The position numbers and the translations under genes were made by a program. Below the pieces are notes generated by a model. That model saw only the letters and a program-made list of their open reading frames with translations. It made no database searches and was not told where the DNA came from. From Acidobacteriota bacterium (GTDB taxonomy: Bacteria > Acidobacteriota > Terriglobia > Terriglobales > Acidobacteriaceae): a stretch of 6,446 bases of DNA. This document shows, piece after piece, positions 1-5,673 of this stretch (the first letter of the stretch is position 1; each line of letters opens with the position of its first letter). The stretch is from contig JAJZFR010000386.1 of NCBI GenBank assembly GCA_021805265.1, positions 1 through 6,446 on the forward strand, in the 5' to 3' direction.

Positions 1-146
1 ACTGCCTGCCTGTCCTGCTTCCGGCGCTGCTGCTCGGGCGCGTCCTCAACGCCAGGCTCCAAGGCACTGGCTTCCAGCGCCTGCTCTATCTCGGCCTCAT
101 CGCCATTGCAATTCTCCTGCTCCACCAAGCCTCCACCAATCCTTGA
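1..146 (+). CDS. C-terminal end of a membrane permease, probably TauE/SafE family (5' truncated)
   Basis: The third forward frame is open from the window edge to TGA at 144-146 and gives 47 residues. They form two hydrophobic stretches (LPVLLPALLLG and LLYLGLIAIAILLLH) separated by a short basic loop (GRVLNARLQGTGFQRL), then a short polar tail. A Gly-Arg-rich cytoplasmic loop followed by a final transmembrane helix at the extreme C-terminus is the pattern I associate with the TauE/SafE (sulfite exporter/anion permease) family. With so little sequence, another polytopic membrane protein is possible. The other two forward frames give Cys/Ser- or Pro-rich nonsense. The gene converges on the minus-strand secreted protein, and its stop codon lies just before the 15-bp tandem array. 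Confidence 0.5.
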   Translation, partial: CLPVLLPALLLGRVLNARLQGTGFQRLLYLGLIAIAILLLHQASTNP

Positions 147-150
147 GTAG

Positions 151-257
151 CTTGAGCGCTCTTGACTTGAGCGCTCGTGACTTGAGCGCTCTTGACTTGA
201 GCGCTCGTGACTTGAGCGCTCGTGACTTGACCCGCTCGTGGCTTGACCCGCTCGTCA
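151..257. repeat. 15-bp tandem repeat array, about 7 units, with GAGCGCTC core
   Basis: Five units of cttgagcgctcKtga (K = t or g) lie head to tail at 151-165, 166-180, 181-195, 196-210 and 211-225. Two diverged units follow, starting at 226 and 242 (cttgacccgctcgtg type, with a one-base insertion). The first five differ only at the t/g position. Each carries the self-complementary octamer GAGCGCTC, so any two copies can pair. A fragment of the unit (cttga at 142-146) overlaps the stop codon of the upstream gene. The array fills the gap between two convergent genes. I see no classical terminator with a T tract here. Read on the minus strand it is open (SRALK repeats), but this is a by-product of the period being a multiple of three. 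Confidence 0.9.
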
Positions 258-274
258 TAGGCCACGAACCCTGT

Positions 275-1159
275 CTACGGCTGCTCCGGCAGGCTGATCG
301 TCGCCGTCGAGCCATACCGCCGATAATCGGAATAACTCGCCTCGAACGTTTTGCGGATTCCCTGGTCCGGCTTCAGCAGTGTAGACTCGACGCGCGCCGG
401 CAACAGGTAGCGTTTCTCCCCGATCCGTTGCTCCGTGTAGTCATAGCTGAACCCGATCTCCCACCCCGCCTCGAGGTCTTTGCGAGGCTGCGCCGGGCGG
501 TCGATGCGCGTCATCTGCATCGTCCCCGCATCCAGGGTGATGCGCATGATTTCCCCGATATTGGCCCCCTCGCAGAAGTGCGCTTCGGCTGGCGTGAGCG
601 GATGTATCCATCGCTCAAGCAGAATGCTCCCCGGCTCTGACGGCAGAATCTTATACGAGACACAGTGGGCCGGGACAGGCAGAATCGACGGGTCCTGATT
701 GGTGAAGATGTCCACCAGATAGAACGGAATATCCCTCGGGGTTTTGTGGACCGGCTTGCCGTTTTCCGTCAGAAATTCCGCCTCTTCCGTCACTCGATTG
801 GGCAGCTTGGGCAGTGGCTTGTGCATCATCCGAAGATGCGCCGTAAAGCGAACTTCGCGTTTCAGCTTCTCACCCACAAACCCCTGCGAATCGCCCTCCT
901 CCAGCCCGATCACGTTCGGCAGCAGCGAAGTATAACGGGAAAGCTGCAAACGCGCCTTTTCCAGAATCGCATTCACGTCGCCAGGCTCATCGGTGCCTCC
1001 CGATTGCGGGGATATTGCAGGCTGAGCTTGAGCTTGAGCCTGAGATCGCGCCTGAGATTGAGCTTGAGCCTGAGATCGCGCCTGAGATCGCAGCAGCGGG
1101 CAAACTCCCGCCGCCATCAGCGCAGCAACCAGCCACCATCTCCATCGGCCTTGGATCAT
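275..1159 (-). CDS. Secreted protein of unknown function with Gln/Ala/Arg/Ser repeat after the signal peptide
   Basis: This is a 294-residue protein I cannot name. From the chosen ATG (1157-1159) it begins with a basic segment and a hydrophobic core (RWRWWLVAALMAAGVCPLL), a likely signal peptide. The AGVC sequence is not a good lipobox, so cleavage by signal peptidase I near RSQA is more likely. Residues 24-46 are a low-complexity RSQAQAQ tract encoded by a tandem DNA repeat. The rest (about 60-294) looks like a mixed alpha/beta, strand-rich domain: it opens with a helix (VNAILEKARLQLSRYTSLLPNV) and ends with YSDYRRYGSTATISLPEQ. I have the impression that such proteins are common in Acidobacteriota, and an LolA-like or similar half-barrel fold is a guess. 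The ATG is preceded by GGAGG with 5-nt spacing. An alternative GTG at 1223-1225, which overlaps the trmFO stop as GTGA, would add 22 residues ahead of the signal peptide and is less likely. It is the last gene of the minus-strand cluster. Confidence 0.78.
   Translation of the reverse strand: MIQGRWRWWLVAALMAAGVCPLLRSQARSQAQAQSQARSQAQAQAQPAISPQSGGTDEPGDVNAILEKARLQLSRYTSLLPNVIGLEEGDSQGFVGEKLKREVRFTAHLRMMHKPLPKLPNRVTEEAEFLTENGKPVHKTPRDIPFYLVDIFTNQDPSILPVPAHCVSYKILPSEPGSILLERWIHPLTPAEAHFCEGANIGEIMRITLDAGTMQMTRIDRPAQPRKDLEAGWEIGFSYDYTEQRIGEKRYLLPARVESTLLKPDQGIRKTFEASYSDYRRYGSTATISLPEQP
1024..1089. repeat. In-gene hexamer array containing two 30-bp units
   Basis: Eleven consecutive hexamers of gagctt/gagcct/gagatc/gcgcct type run from 1024 to 1089. 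Within them 1030-1059 and 1060-1089 are two 30-bp copies that differ only in their last base. On the coding (minus) strand they encode the RSQAQAQ-type tract that follows the signal peptide of the secreted protein. The period is in frame, so copy-number change would alter linker length without a frameshift. Confidence 0.88.
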
Positions 1160-1164
1160 CCCCA

Positions 1165-1169
1165 CCTCC
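1165..1169 (-). promoter_or_regulatory. Ribosome binding site that decides the start of the secreted protein
   Basis: The minus strand reads GGAGGTGGGG directly before ATG at 1159. The GGAGG core is 5 nt from the start codon. This supports ATG 1159 over the GTG at 1225, which overlaps the trmFO stop codon. Confidence 0.7.
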
Positions 1170-1221
1170 ACTGCTGAACTGGCTCCCTCAAGCGCACACA
1201 CTCCCGCAATCGCTCCAGAAC

Positions 1222-2604
1222 TCACTGCCGCGCCGGCTCTTCATCGCGTAGCCCTCGCTCCGCCCACCACCCATCAAACGCCGCCAGCGCCCGCTCACAA
1301 ACCAGCCTGTGCCGCTCCTTCTTGTCGCGAACCCGCTTCCGCGTCTCTTCCTCCAACTGCGGCAACAGGTCAAAGGTGATATTCGCGGGCTGGAAGTGCT
1401 TCGCCTCGGCGTGGGTGATGTAGTGCGTCAGGGAACCCAGAGCTGTCGCCCGCGGCACTGCCACCGGCGCCTCGCCATGTGCCAGCGCCGCCGCGTACAC
1501 ACCCGCCAGCAGCCCCGACGCTATCGACTCCGTATATCCCTCGACCCCCGAAAGCTGCCCCGCAAACATGAGCGATGCCTGGCTGCGCAACCGCAGGCAA
1601 TCGTCCAGCAGCAGCGGCGAGCAGATATAAGTATTCCGGTGAATCTGCCCATAGCGCAGAAACTTCGCATTCTCCAACCCCGGAATCATGCGCAGTATCC
1701 TTGCCTGCTCCCCGAACTTCAGGTGATTCTGAAACCCCACCAGGTTATAGCTGTCCGCGCGCAGATTTTCCTTGCGCAACTGCACCACCGCCCACGGCGT
1801 CCGGCCTGTCCGAGGGTCGCGCAATCCCACCGGCTTCATCGGCCCGAAACGCAGCGTATCCGGCCCCCGCCGCGCCAGCACCTCGATCGGCAGGCAGCCC
1901 TCGAAGTACTCCGCCTTTTCCCACTCCCGCGCCTCGGCCATTTCAGCCGTCGTGAGCGCGTTCAGAAACCGCTCATACTCCTCCCGCGTCATCGGGCAGT
2001 TGATGTAATCCGCCGTCCCCTTGTCCCACCGCGCGGCAAAGTACACCCGCTCCATATCGATCGAGTCCGCCTCCACAATCGGCGAAATCGAGTCGTAAAA
2101 CACCAGATGCTCGCTTCCCGTCAGCCGCGCAATCTCCCCGCTCAGCGCATCGGAGGTCAGCGGCCCGCTCGCAATCACCGTCAGCGCATACCCAGCCGAC
2201 TCCAGCGACGTTACCTCTTCGCGCACCACCCGAATCCCCGGCTCCCGCTCAATCTCCTCGGCGATCCGCCGCGAAAACTCCACGCGATCCACCGCCAGCG
2301 CGTGCCCCGCTGGAACCGCCGTCTGGTCGGCCAGCGCAAGCAGCCGCGAACCTGCCCGGCGCATCTCCTGCTTCAGCAGCCACGGCGCCGTGTTCGGCGA
2401 CTCGCTCTTCAGCGAATTCGAGCACACCAGCTCGCCAAACTCCGTCGTCTGGTGCGCCGGCGTCAAAACCCGCCGCCCACCCTCCTCGCGCCGCATCTCG
2501 TACAGGTCCACCTCGCAGCCCAGCCCGGCAGCCGTCAGCGCAGCCTCCGGCCCGGCCAGCCCGCCGCCAATCACCCGAATCCGCCGTCCAGCCTTGGCGC
2601 TCAA
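1222..2604 (-). CDS. trmFO: tRNA (m5U54) methyltransferase, folate/FAD-dependent TrmFO
   Basis: TrmFO makes 5-methyluridine at position 54 of the tRNA T-loop, using methylenetetrahydrofolate as carbon donor and FADH2 as reductant; it acts in the cytoplasm. The 460-residue length is normal for the family. Visible signatures are the N-terminal dinucleotide motif VIGGGLAGPEAA (residues 11-22) with the acidic strand end LYEMR (34-38), TPAH (48-51), the conserved ELVCSNSLKS (58-67) and FEGCLPIE (234-241). Cys61 and Cys237 match the two functional cysteines (Cys53 and catalytic Cys226 in Bacillus subtilis TrmFO). The C-terminal half carries GPMKPVGLRDPRTG, YNLVGFQNHLKFGEQ, and FAGQLSGVEGYTESIASGLLAG. 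The start is TTG (2602-2604), overlapping the GNAT stop as TTGA. No ATG or GTG lies at a suitable in-frame position, and only a weak purine-rich stretch precedes it, so translational coupling to the GNAT gene is likely. Confidence 0.96.
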   Translation of the reverse strand: MSAKAGRRIRVIGGGLAGPEAALTAAGLGCEVDLYEMRREEGGRRVLTPAHQTTEFGELVCSNSLKSESPNTAPWLLKQEMRRAGSRLLALADQTAVPAGHALAVDRVEFSRRIAEEIEREPGIRVVREEVTSLESAGYALTVIASGPLTSDALSGEIARLTGSEHLVFYDSISPIVEADSIDMERVYFAARWDKGTADYINCPMTREEYERFLNALTTAEMAEAREWEKAEYFEGCLPIEVLARRGPDTLRFGPMKPVGLRDPRTGRTPWAVVQLRKENLRADSYNLVGFQNHLKFGEQARILRMIPGLENAKFLRYGQIHRNTYICSPLLLDDCLRLRSQASLMFAGQLSGVEGYTESIASGLLAGVYAAALAHGEAPVAVPRATALGSLTHYITHAEAKHFQPANITFDLLPQLEEETRKRVRDKKERHRLVCERALAAFDGWWAERGLRDEEPARQ

Positions 2605-3116
2605 GCTGCGTCCCCGCCAACTCCCGGCGTTAGCCCCGGCGCAAGCTCAGCCAGCCGACCAATCGCCTCCGGCTCCATCCGCACATTCCGCCACTCGTCC
2701 AGAAACTTTCCGCCCAGCGATCGATAGAAATCCACCGCCGGCGTATTCCAGTCCAGCACCTGCCACTGCAATCGCGGACATCCCTGCTCCCGAGCTACCG
2801 CCGCCACCTGCGCCAGCAGCGCCTTCCCGATCCCCCGACCGCGCATCTCCGTATGGACATAAATATCCTCCAGGTGAATCCCCGGTCGCCCCGTCCACGT
2901 CGAGTAGTTGTAAAAGTAAAGCGCAAACCCCGCAGGCTGGCCCTCCCACTCCGCAATCAGGCAAAAGTAGTAAGGCTGCGCGCCAAAGCCATCCCGCAAC
3001 AGCCCGGCCTCCGTCGCCGTCACCGCATCCGGCTCCCGTTCAAACGCCGCCAGCGCCCGAATGAATTCCAAGATCAGCGGCACATCCGCCGCCGTCGCCT
3101 TGCGCAGGCTCAACAT
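2601..3116 (-). CDS. GNAT-family acetyltransferase, SSAT (diamine/polyamine N-acetyltransferase)-like
   Basis: This predicted cytoplasmic enzyme would transfer an acetyl group from acetyl-CoA to an amine. From ATG 3114-3116 it has 171 residues, the same length as human spermidine/spermine acetyltransferase SAT1, and follows it closely: LLRDGFG (39-45), PYYFCLIAE (48-56), HLEDIYV (81-87), acetyl-CoA loop RGRGIG (92-97), VLDWNTPAVDFY (120-131) and a C-terminal LDEW segment. Glu83 and Tyr131 align with the SAT1 catalytic residues Glu92 and Tyr140, from memory of that protein. Bacterial members of this subfamily may use other amines, such as thialysine, so the substrate is open. In-frame upstream ATGs at 3131 and 3191 would add 5 or 25 residues; the 25-residue version is a repeated IERAR peptide made by the adjacent 15-bp repeat. 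I prefer 3116 on length and family N-terminus, but a -10-like box supports 3191. It is the first gene of the minus-strand cluster. Confidence 0.87.
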   Translation of the reverse strand: MLSLRKATAADVPLILEFIRALAAFEREPDAVTATEAGLLRDGFGAQPYYFCLIAEWEGQPAGFALYFYNYSTWTGRPGIHLEDIYVHTEMRGRGIGKALLAQVAAVAREQGCPRLQWQVLDWNTPAVDFYRSLGGKFLDEWRNVRMEPEAIGRLAELAPGLTPGVGGDAA

Positions 3117-3191
3117 AGTTCTCTCGGCCATCGTCTTCTCGATCCTAGCTCTCTCGATCCTAGCTCTCTCGATCCGTGCTCTCTCGATCAT
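3117..3191. repeat. 15-bp tandem repeat array ending exactly at the GNAT start codon
   Basis: On the minus strand five 15-bp units follow each other without gap: 3191-3177, 3176-3162, 3161-3147, 3146-3132 and 3131-3117, directly followed by ATG at 3116. The core unit is AGGATCGAGAGAGCT; the first and last begin with ATG (ATGATCGAGAGAGCA, ATGGCCGAGAGAACT). A sixth, degenerate copy (3206-3192) ends in AGAGAGCG. Each unit contains a purine-rich AGGA or GAGAGAG stretch resembling a Shine-Dalgarno sequence. The array is in frame with the acetyltransferase and open throughout. Confidence 0.9.
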
Positions 3192-3199
3192 CGCTCTCT

Positions 3200-3205
3200 A
3201 TTGTA
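3200..3205 (-). promoter_or_regulatory. Possible -10 box for the GNAT-trmFO cluster
   Basis: The minus strand reads TACAAT, five of six bases of the bacterial -10 consensus, ending 8 nt before the ATG at 3191. No convincing -35 hexamer lies 16-18 nt further upstream, where the sequence is GC-rich hairpin repeat. If it is used, the transcript would begin at or within a few bases of ATG 3191, favouring the longer start of the acetyltransferase or giving a roughly 75-nt leader for the shorter one. Confidence 0.35.
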
Positions 3206-3220
3206 GGCCGGGTACGGCCG

Positions 3221-3394
3221 GGGTGCCCCAGGTCTGGACTTTCAGACCTGGGTTCCTCAACTACCATCCAGGTAAGGGAATGCGGGTGCCCCCGAGTGTA
3301 TCGCCCCGGATTTTCAGACCTGGGTTCCTCAACTACCATCCAGGTGAGGGAATGCGGGTGCCCCAGGTCTGGATTTTCAGACCTGGGTTCCCAC
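3221..3394. repeat. Three tandem copies of a GGGTGCCCCA hairpin element
   Basis: Copies start at 3221, 3284 and 3356, each with gggtgcccc. Copies 1 and 3 form a perfect 10-bp hairpin, CCCAGGTCTG (3227-3236; 3362-3371) with CAGACCTGGG (3243-3252; 3378-3387) around a 6-nt loop. In copy 2 the six bases aggtct of the left arm are replaced by 15 unrelated bases (3293-3307), so that hairpin is lost. Segments 3236-3292 and 3308-3364 are a 57-bp direct repeat with two differences, containing a shared spacer (cctcaactaccatccaggt type). Open frames through this block give repetitive low-complexity peptides and are not genes. The block fills most of the divergent region between the GNAT and queC starts. 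Confidence 0.88.
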
Positions 3395-3435
3395 AGGTTA
3401 TCTTCCGTTGCTTCTGCCGACCGCCCCCAAAGCGA

Positions 3436-3441
3436 TACCAT
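3436..3441 (+). promoter_or_regulatory. Possible -10 box for leaderless queC transcription
   Basis: TACCAT (TAnnAT) ends 6 nt before ATG 3448 of queC, placing the expected transcription start on or next to the start codon. No Shine-Dalgarno sequence precedes this ATG and no clear -35 hexamer is seen. The same arrangement and spacing occur before moeA in this window. Confidence 0.4.
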
Positions 3442-3447
3442 AAATCC

Positions 3448-4173
3448 ATGCACACGACGGCCACTCCATCCACCGCGCGGCCCCGCTCCGTCGTCTGCCT
3501 CTCCGGCGGCATGGATAGCTGCGTCACCGCTGCTCTCGCCGCCCGTGACACCGATGCCTACGGCCTCCATTTCAGCTACGGCCAGCGCACCGAAGCCCGC
3601 GAACTCGTCGCCGCCCGCGCCGTTGCTGATCGCCTCGGCCTCCGCCAGTTCCTGCCCCTGCGCATCGATCTCTTTCGCCTCATCGGCGGCTCCGCGCTCA
3701 CGGACCCTGCCATCGCCGTCCCCGACGCCGGCCCGGACGCCTCCATCGGAAGCTCAATCCCGGTCACCTACGTTCCCTTCCGCAACGCCCACTTTCTCGC
3801 CGCCGCCGTCAGTTGGGCTGAGGTTCTCGGAGCTACCCGCGTCTACATCGGTGCCGTCGAACAGGATAGCTCCGGCTACCCTGACTGCCGTCCGGCGTAT
3901 TATCAAGCCTTCCGGCAACTCGTCCGCACCGGCACACGGGACGGGCAAATTGAAGTCCTCACACCCCTCATTCAACTCTCCAAAGCGCAGATCATCCGCC
4001 GTGCCCTTGAATGCAATGCGCCTTTGGATGTAACTTGGTCCTGCTACCGGGAAACGGATCTGGCCTGTGGCACATGCGAAAGCTGTGTCCTTCGCCTACG
4101 CGCTTTTGCGGCTGTTCCGGCGCTCGATCCCGTTCCCTACCGGGCTTCCGCCGTTGGCGAAAGTCCCGAGTAG
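3448..4173 (+). CDS. queC: 7-cyano-7-deazaguanine (preQ0) synthase QueC
   Basis: QueC converts 7-carboxy-7-deazaguanine to preQ0 with ammonia and ATP, the last step of preQ0 formation on the way to queuosine in tRNA (or other deazapurine products). It is a cytoplasmic ATP-pyrophosphatase-fold enzyme. The 241-residue product shows the pyrophosphate loop LSGGMDS (18-24), HFSYGQRTEARE after the first strand-helix unit, VTYVPFRNAHFLAAA, GAVEQDSSGYPDCRPAYYQAF, and PLIQLSKAQII. Near the C-terminus SCYRETDLACGTCESC supplies four cysteines (199, 207, 210, 213), the expected zinc site. The frame is open far upstream through the hairpin repeats, but the ATG at 3448 fits the family; it has no Shine-Dalgarno sequence and may be leaderless. 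No queD, queE or queF is in the window. It is divergent from the GNAT cluster and 75 bp ahead of the TPR gene on the same strand. Confidence 0.96.
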   Translation: MHTTATPSTARPRSVVCLSGGMDSCVTAALAARDTDAYGLHFSYGQRTEARELVAARAVADRLGLRQFLPLRIDLFRLIGGSALTDPAIAVPDAGPDASIGSSIPVTYVPFRNAHFLAAAVSWAEVLGATRVYIGAVEQDSSGYPDCRPAYYQAFRQLVRTGTRDGQIEVLTPLIQLSKAQIIRRALECNAPLDVTWSCYRETDLACGTCESCVLRLRAFAAVPALDPVPYRASAVGESPE

Positions 4174-4207
4174 AATTCACTTAACCCTTCAGGGGAGAAA
4201 CAGCGAC

Positions 4208-4230
4208 TGCGGGCGCCGGTTCCACCCGCA
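4208..4230 (+). other. Small hairpin just upstream of the TPR gene ribosome binding site
   Basis: TGCGGG (4208-4213) can pair with CCCGCA (4225-4230) across an 11-nt loop, ending 6 nt before the AAGGAG ribosome binding site. There is no T tract, so it is not a terminator. It could protect the transcript end or modulate translation, or be chance in GC-rich DNA. Confidence 0.25.
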
Positions 4231-4236
4231 TTTGCC

Positions 4237-4242
4237 AAGGAG
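4237..4242 (+). promoter_or_regulatory. Strong ribosome binding site of the secreted TPR protein
   Basis: AAGGAG lies 6 nt before ATG 4249. It fixes the start and suggests efficient translation, in contrast to queC and moeA, which have no such sequence. Confidence 0.75.
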
Positions 4243-4248
4243 AAGATC

Positions 4249-5475
4249 ATGAAGCTCAGGATGTTCCTTTCGCTCTGTGCCGCCATTCTGGCCGTCGGTT
4301 TCACCCCAGGTGCCTTGACCGCACAGGAGCAGCCCACCGCCAAGATTCACGGTCACGTCACCGACCCCACCGGCGTGCCCCGCGGCTCCGGCACCGCCGT
4401 CCTCTCCACCGATGGCGGCAAAACCATCAAGTACTCCTTCCCCGTCAGCGCCACCGGAGACTACTCCGGCACCGGCGTCGCACCCGGAACCTACCAGTTT
4501 CTCCTCGCCCTGCCTGACACCGCACCCGGCAAGTACGTCGATGAAATCCCCAATATCAAGGTCGAAGCAGGGCAGGATGTCATGGTTGACTTCGACATGT
4601 CCCGCAAGGAATACATCGACAAGATGTCTCCCGAGATGAAGAAGCAGGTCGAAGAGTTCAAAACCAAGAACGCTGCCGTCATGAAAAGCAACGAGATGAT
4701 CAAGGTGCTCAACACTGACCTCGCTCAGGCCCGCACAGACGTTCACGACGGCGACCAGGCCCATGCCGCCGCACTCCAGGCCCTCGGAGCCACCGCCGCC
4801 AAGGCGGACATCCTCGCCAAGGAAACCGAAATCAAAACCGCAAAGTACGGCGAAGCCGAAACCCTCATGAAGAAGGACACCGCGCTCAAGCCCGACGCCT
4901 CCATCCTCTGGGTCGAGTTGGGAGACGCACAGACCGGCATGGGCGAGTTCGATGAAGCCATCGCTTCCTACAAAAAGGCCATGGACCTCGACGCCGCCAG
5001 CAAGAAGCCCAACCCAGACCTACAGGGAGCCGCCGAGAGTGGCATCGGAACCGCCGATATTCACCTCAAAAAGACCGCAGACGCCGCCGCCGCCTTTGAC
5101 GCCGCCGCCAAGGTCGTCCCCGCCCAGGCGCCCATATACCTCGCCAATCAGGTCAAGCTCCTCTACACCCTCAACAGCACCGGAACCATGAGCGACCCCG
5201 ACGCCCAGATCGCCGCCGCTGACAAGGCCATCGCCGCCACGCCCGCTGCCAACACCCCCGCCTACGCGCTGCTCTACTACCTCAAGGCACAGGCGCTCAC
5301 CCAGAAGGCAACCTTCGACGCCAAGACCCAGAAGATCGTCCTGCCCCCAGGCACCGTCGATGCCTACCAGAAGTACCTTTCCATCGATCCCGGCGGCGTC
5401 TTCGCCAAGGATGCCGAGGACGTGCTGACCTCGGCCGGTCAAAAGGTCGAAACCCGCTACAAGGCAAAGAAGTAG
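4249..5475 (+). CDS. Secreted protein with carboxypeptidase-regulatory-like (CnaB-type) domain and TPR repeats
   Basis: This 408-residue exported protein has no assignable enzymatic function. Residues 1-25 form a signal peptide (MKLRMFLSLCAAILAVGFTPGALTA, then QEQ), cleaved after ALTA. Residues about 30-115 look like a carboxypeptidase-regulatory/prealbumin-like beta domain: KIHGHVTDPTGVPRGSGTAVL, GDYSGTGVAPGTYQF and IKVEAGQDVMVDFDM. A charged, Lys/Glu-rich helical segment (about 117-180) follows. From about 200 there are TPR-like helix pairs: KYGEAETLMKKDTALKPDASILWVELGDAQTGMGEFDEAIASYKKAMDLD (split here by class, not one motif) and weaker ones to near the C-terminus (TVDAYQKYLSIDPGGVFAKDAEDVL). 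The C-terminus is basic (ETRYKAKK). It has no transmembrane helix after the signal, so a periplasmic or outer-membrane-associated scaffold is likely. The start is set by AAGGAG, and the gene ends in a strong hairpin terminator. Its expression may include read-through from queC 75 bp upstream; no clear promoter is seen between them. Confidence 0.88.
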   Translation: MKLRMFLSLCAAILAVGFTPGALTAQEQPTAKIHGHVTDPTGVPRGSGTAVLSTDGGKTIKYSFPVSATGDYSGTGVAPGTYQFLLALPDTAPGKYVDEIPNIKVEAGQDVMVDFDMSRKEYIDKMSPEMKKQVEEFKTKNAAVMKSNEMIKVLNTDLAQARTDVHDGDQAHAAALQALGATAAKADILAKETEIKTAKYGEAETLMKKDTALKPDASILWVELGDAQTGMGEFDEAIASYKKAMDLDAASKKPNPDLQGAAESGIGTADIHLKKTADAAAAFDAAAKVVPAQAPIYLANQVKLLYTLNSTGTMSDPDAQIAAADKAIAATPAANTPAYALLYYLKAQALTQKATFDAKTQKIVLPPGTVDAYQKYLSIDPGGVFAKDAEDVLTSAGQKVETRYKAKK

Positions 5476-5494
5476 CCACCCTCCAACCCACCTC

Positions 5495-5530
5495 AAGCCG
5501 CTCCGGACTCTCCTCCGGAGCGGCTTTCCT
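5495..5530 (+). terminator. Rho-independent-type terminator after the TPR gene
   Basis: A perfect 13-bp inverted repeat pairs AAGCCGCTCCGGA (5495-5507) with TCCGGAGCGGCTT (5514-5526) around a 6-nt loop, 20 nt after the TAG stop. The following T run is short (tttcct), so it is an imperfect but probably effective terminator. It separates the queC/TPR unit from moeA. Confidence 0.85.
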
Positions 5531-5589
5531 CTGCCCTGTTCATCTGCTGGTTGCCTGTCGCAGAGAGTTCGTTGCCGCGAATGAAATCC

Positions 5590-5622
5590 GGGTGCCCCAT
5601 CTCCCGCTTTGGGGACATGGGT
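5590..5622. repeat. Single GGGTGCCCCA-type hairpin element
   Basis: The element opens with gggtgcccca, as do copies 1 and 3 at 3221 and 3356, and ends with tgggtt, as those do. The interior differs. CCCAT (5596-5600) pairs with ATGGG (5617-5621), and TCCC with GGGA inside it, separated by a C-C mismatch, with a short gcttt-type loop. It lies in the otherwise empty 250-bp spacer between the TPR gene terminator and moeA. Nothing else recognisable fills 5531-5670. Confidence 0.7.
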
Positions 5623-5673
5623 TTGCTTCGTTCCCTACGATGTGACAGGCCACTCTCTCCGCGCAACAAGACA

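Noticed and set aside
151..257. Replication origin iterons
   Set aside because: 15-bp spacing is not helically phased for typical iterons, and there is no AT-rich segment, DnaA box or rep gene nearby.
143..640. Plus-strand open frame starting with repeated LSALDLSARD peptides
   Set aside because: It is the 15-bp array read through into the antisense of the secreted protein gene. The downstream part mirrors a better-supported minus-strand gene with a signal peptide and ribosome binding site.
1309..2727. 472-codon open frame on the plus strand antisense to trmFO
   Set aside because: Arg/Pro/Leu-rich composition typical of the complement of a GC-rich gene; trmFO on the other strand has all family motifs.
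3221..3394. CRISPR array
   Set aside because: Only two to three copies, with internal hairpins and near-identical sequence in the would-be spacers; no cas genes.
3061..3447. Upstream in-frame extension of queC
   Set aside because: It encodes repeat-derived peptides (ILALSILAL, then FRPGFLNYHPG types) from the tandem array and hairpin elements; the QueC family begins just before the LSGGMDS loop, matching ATG 3448.
3206..3447. preQ1 riboswitch upstream of queC
   Set aside because: The region is occupied by GGGTGCCCCA hairpin repeats; I see no compact pseudoknot-type aptamer with an A-rich tail next to the start codon.
3160..3570. Minus-strand open frame with repeated HPHSLTWMVVEEPRSENP peptide
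   Set aside because: It is a read-through of the hairpin repeats and the antisense of queC, with no homology-like core or ribosome binding site.
5020..5496. Gly/Val/Leu-rich open frame antisense to the TPR gene
   Set aside because: Composition is that of the complement of an Ala/Asp-rich gene; it starts inside the terminator stem and has no ribosome binding site.
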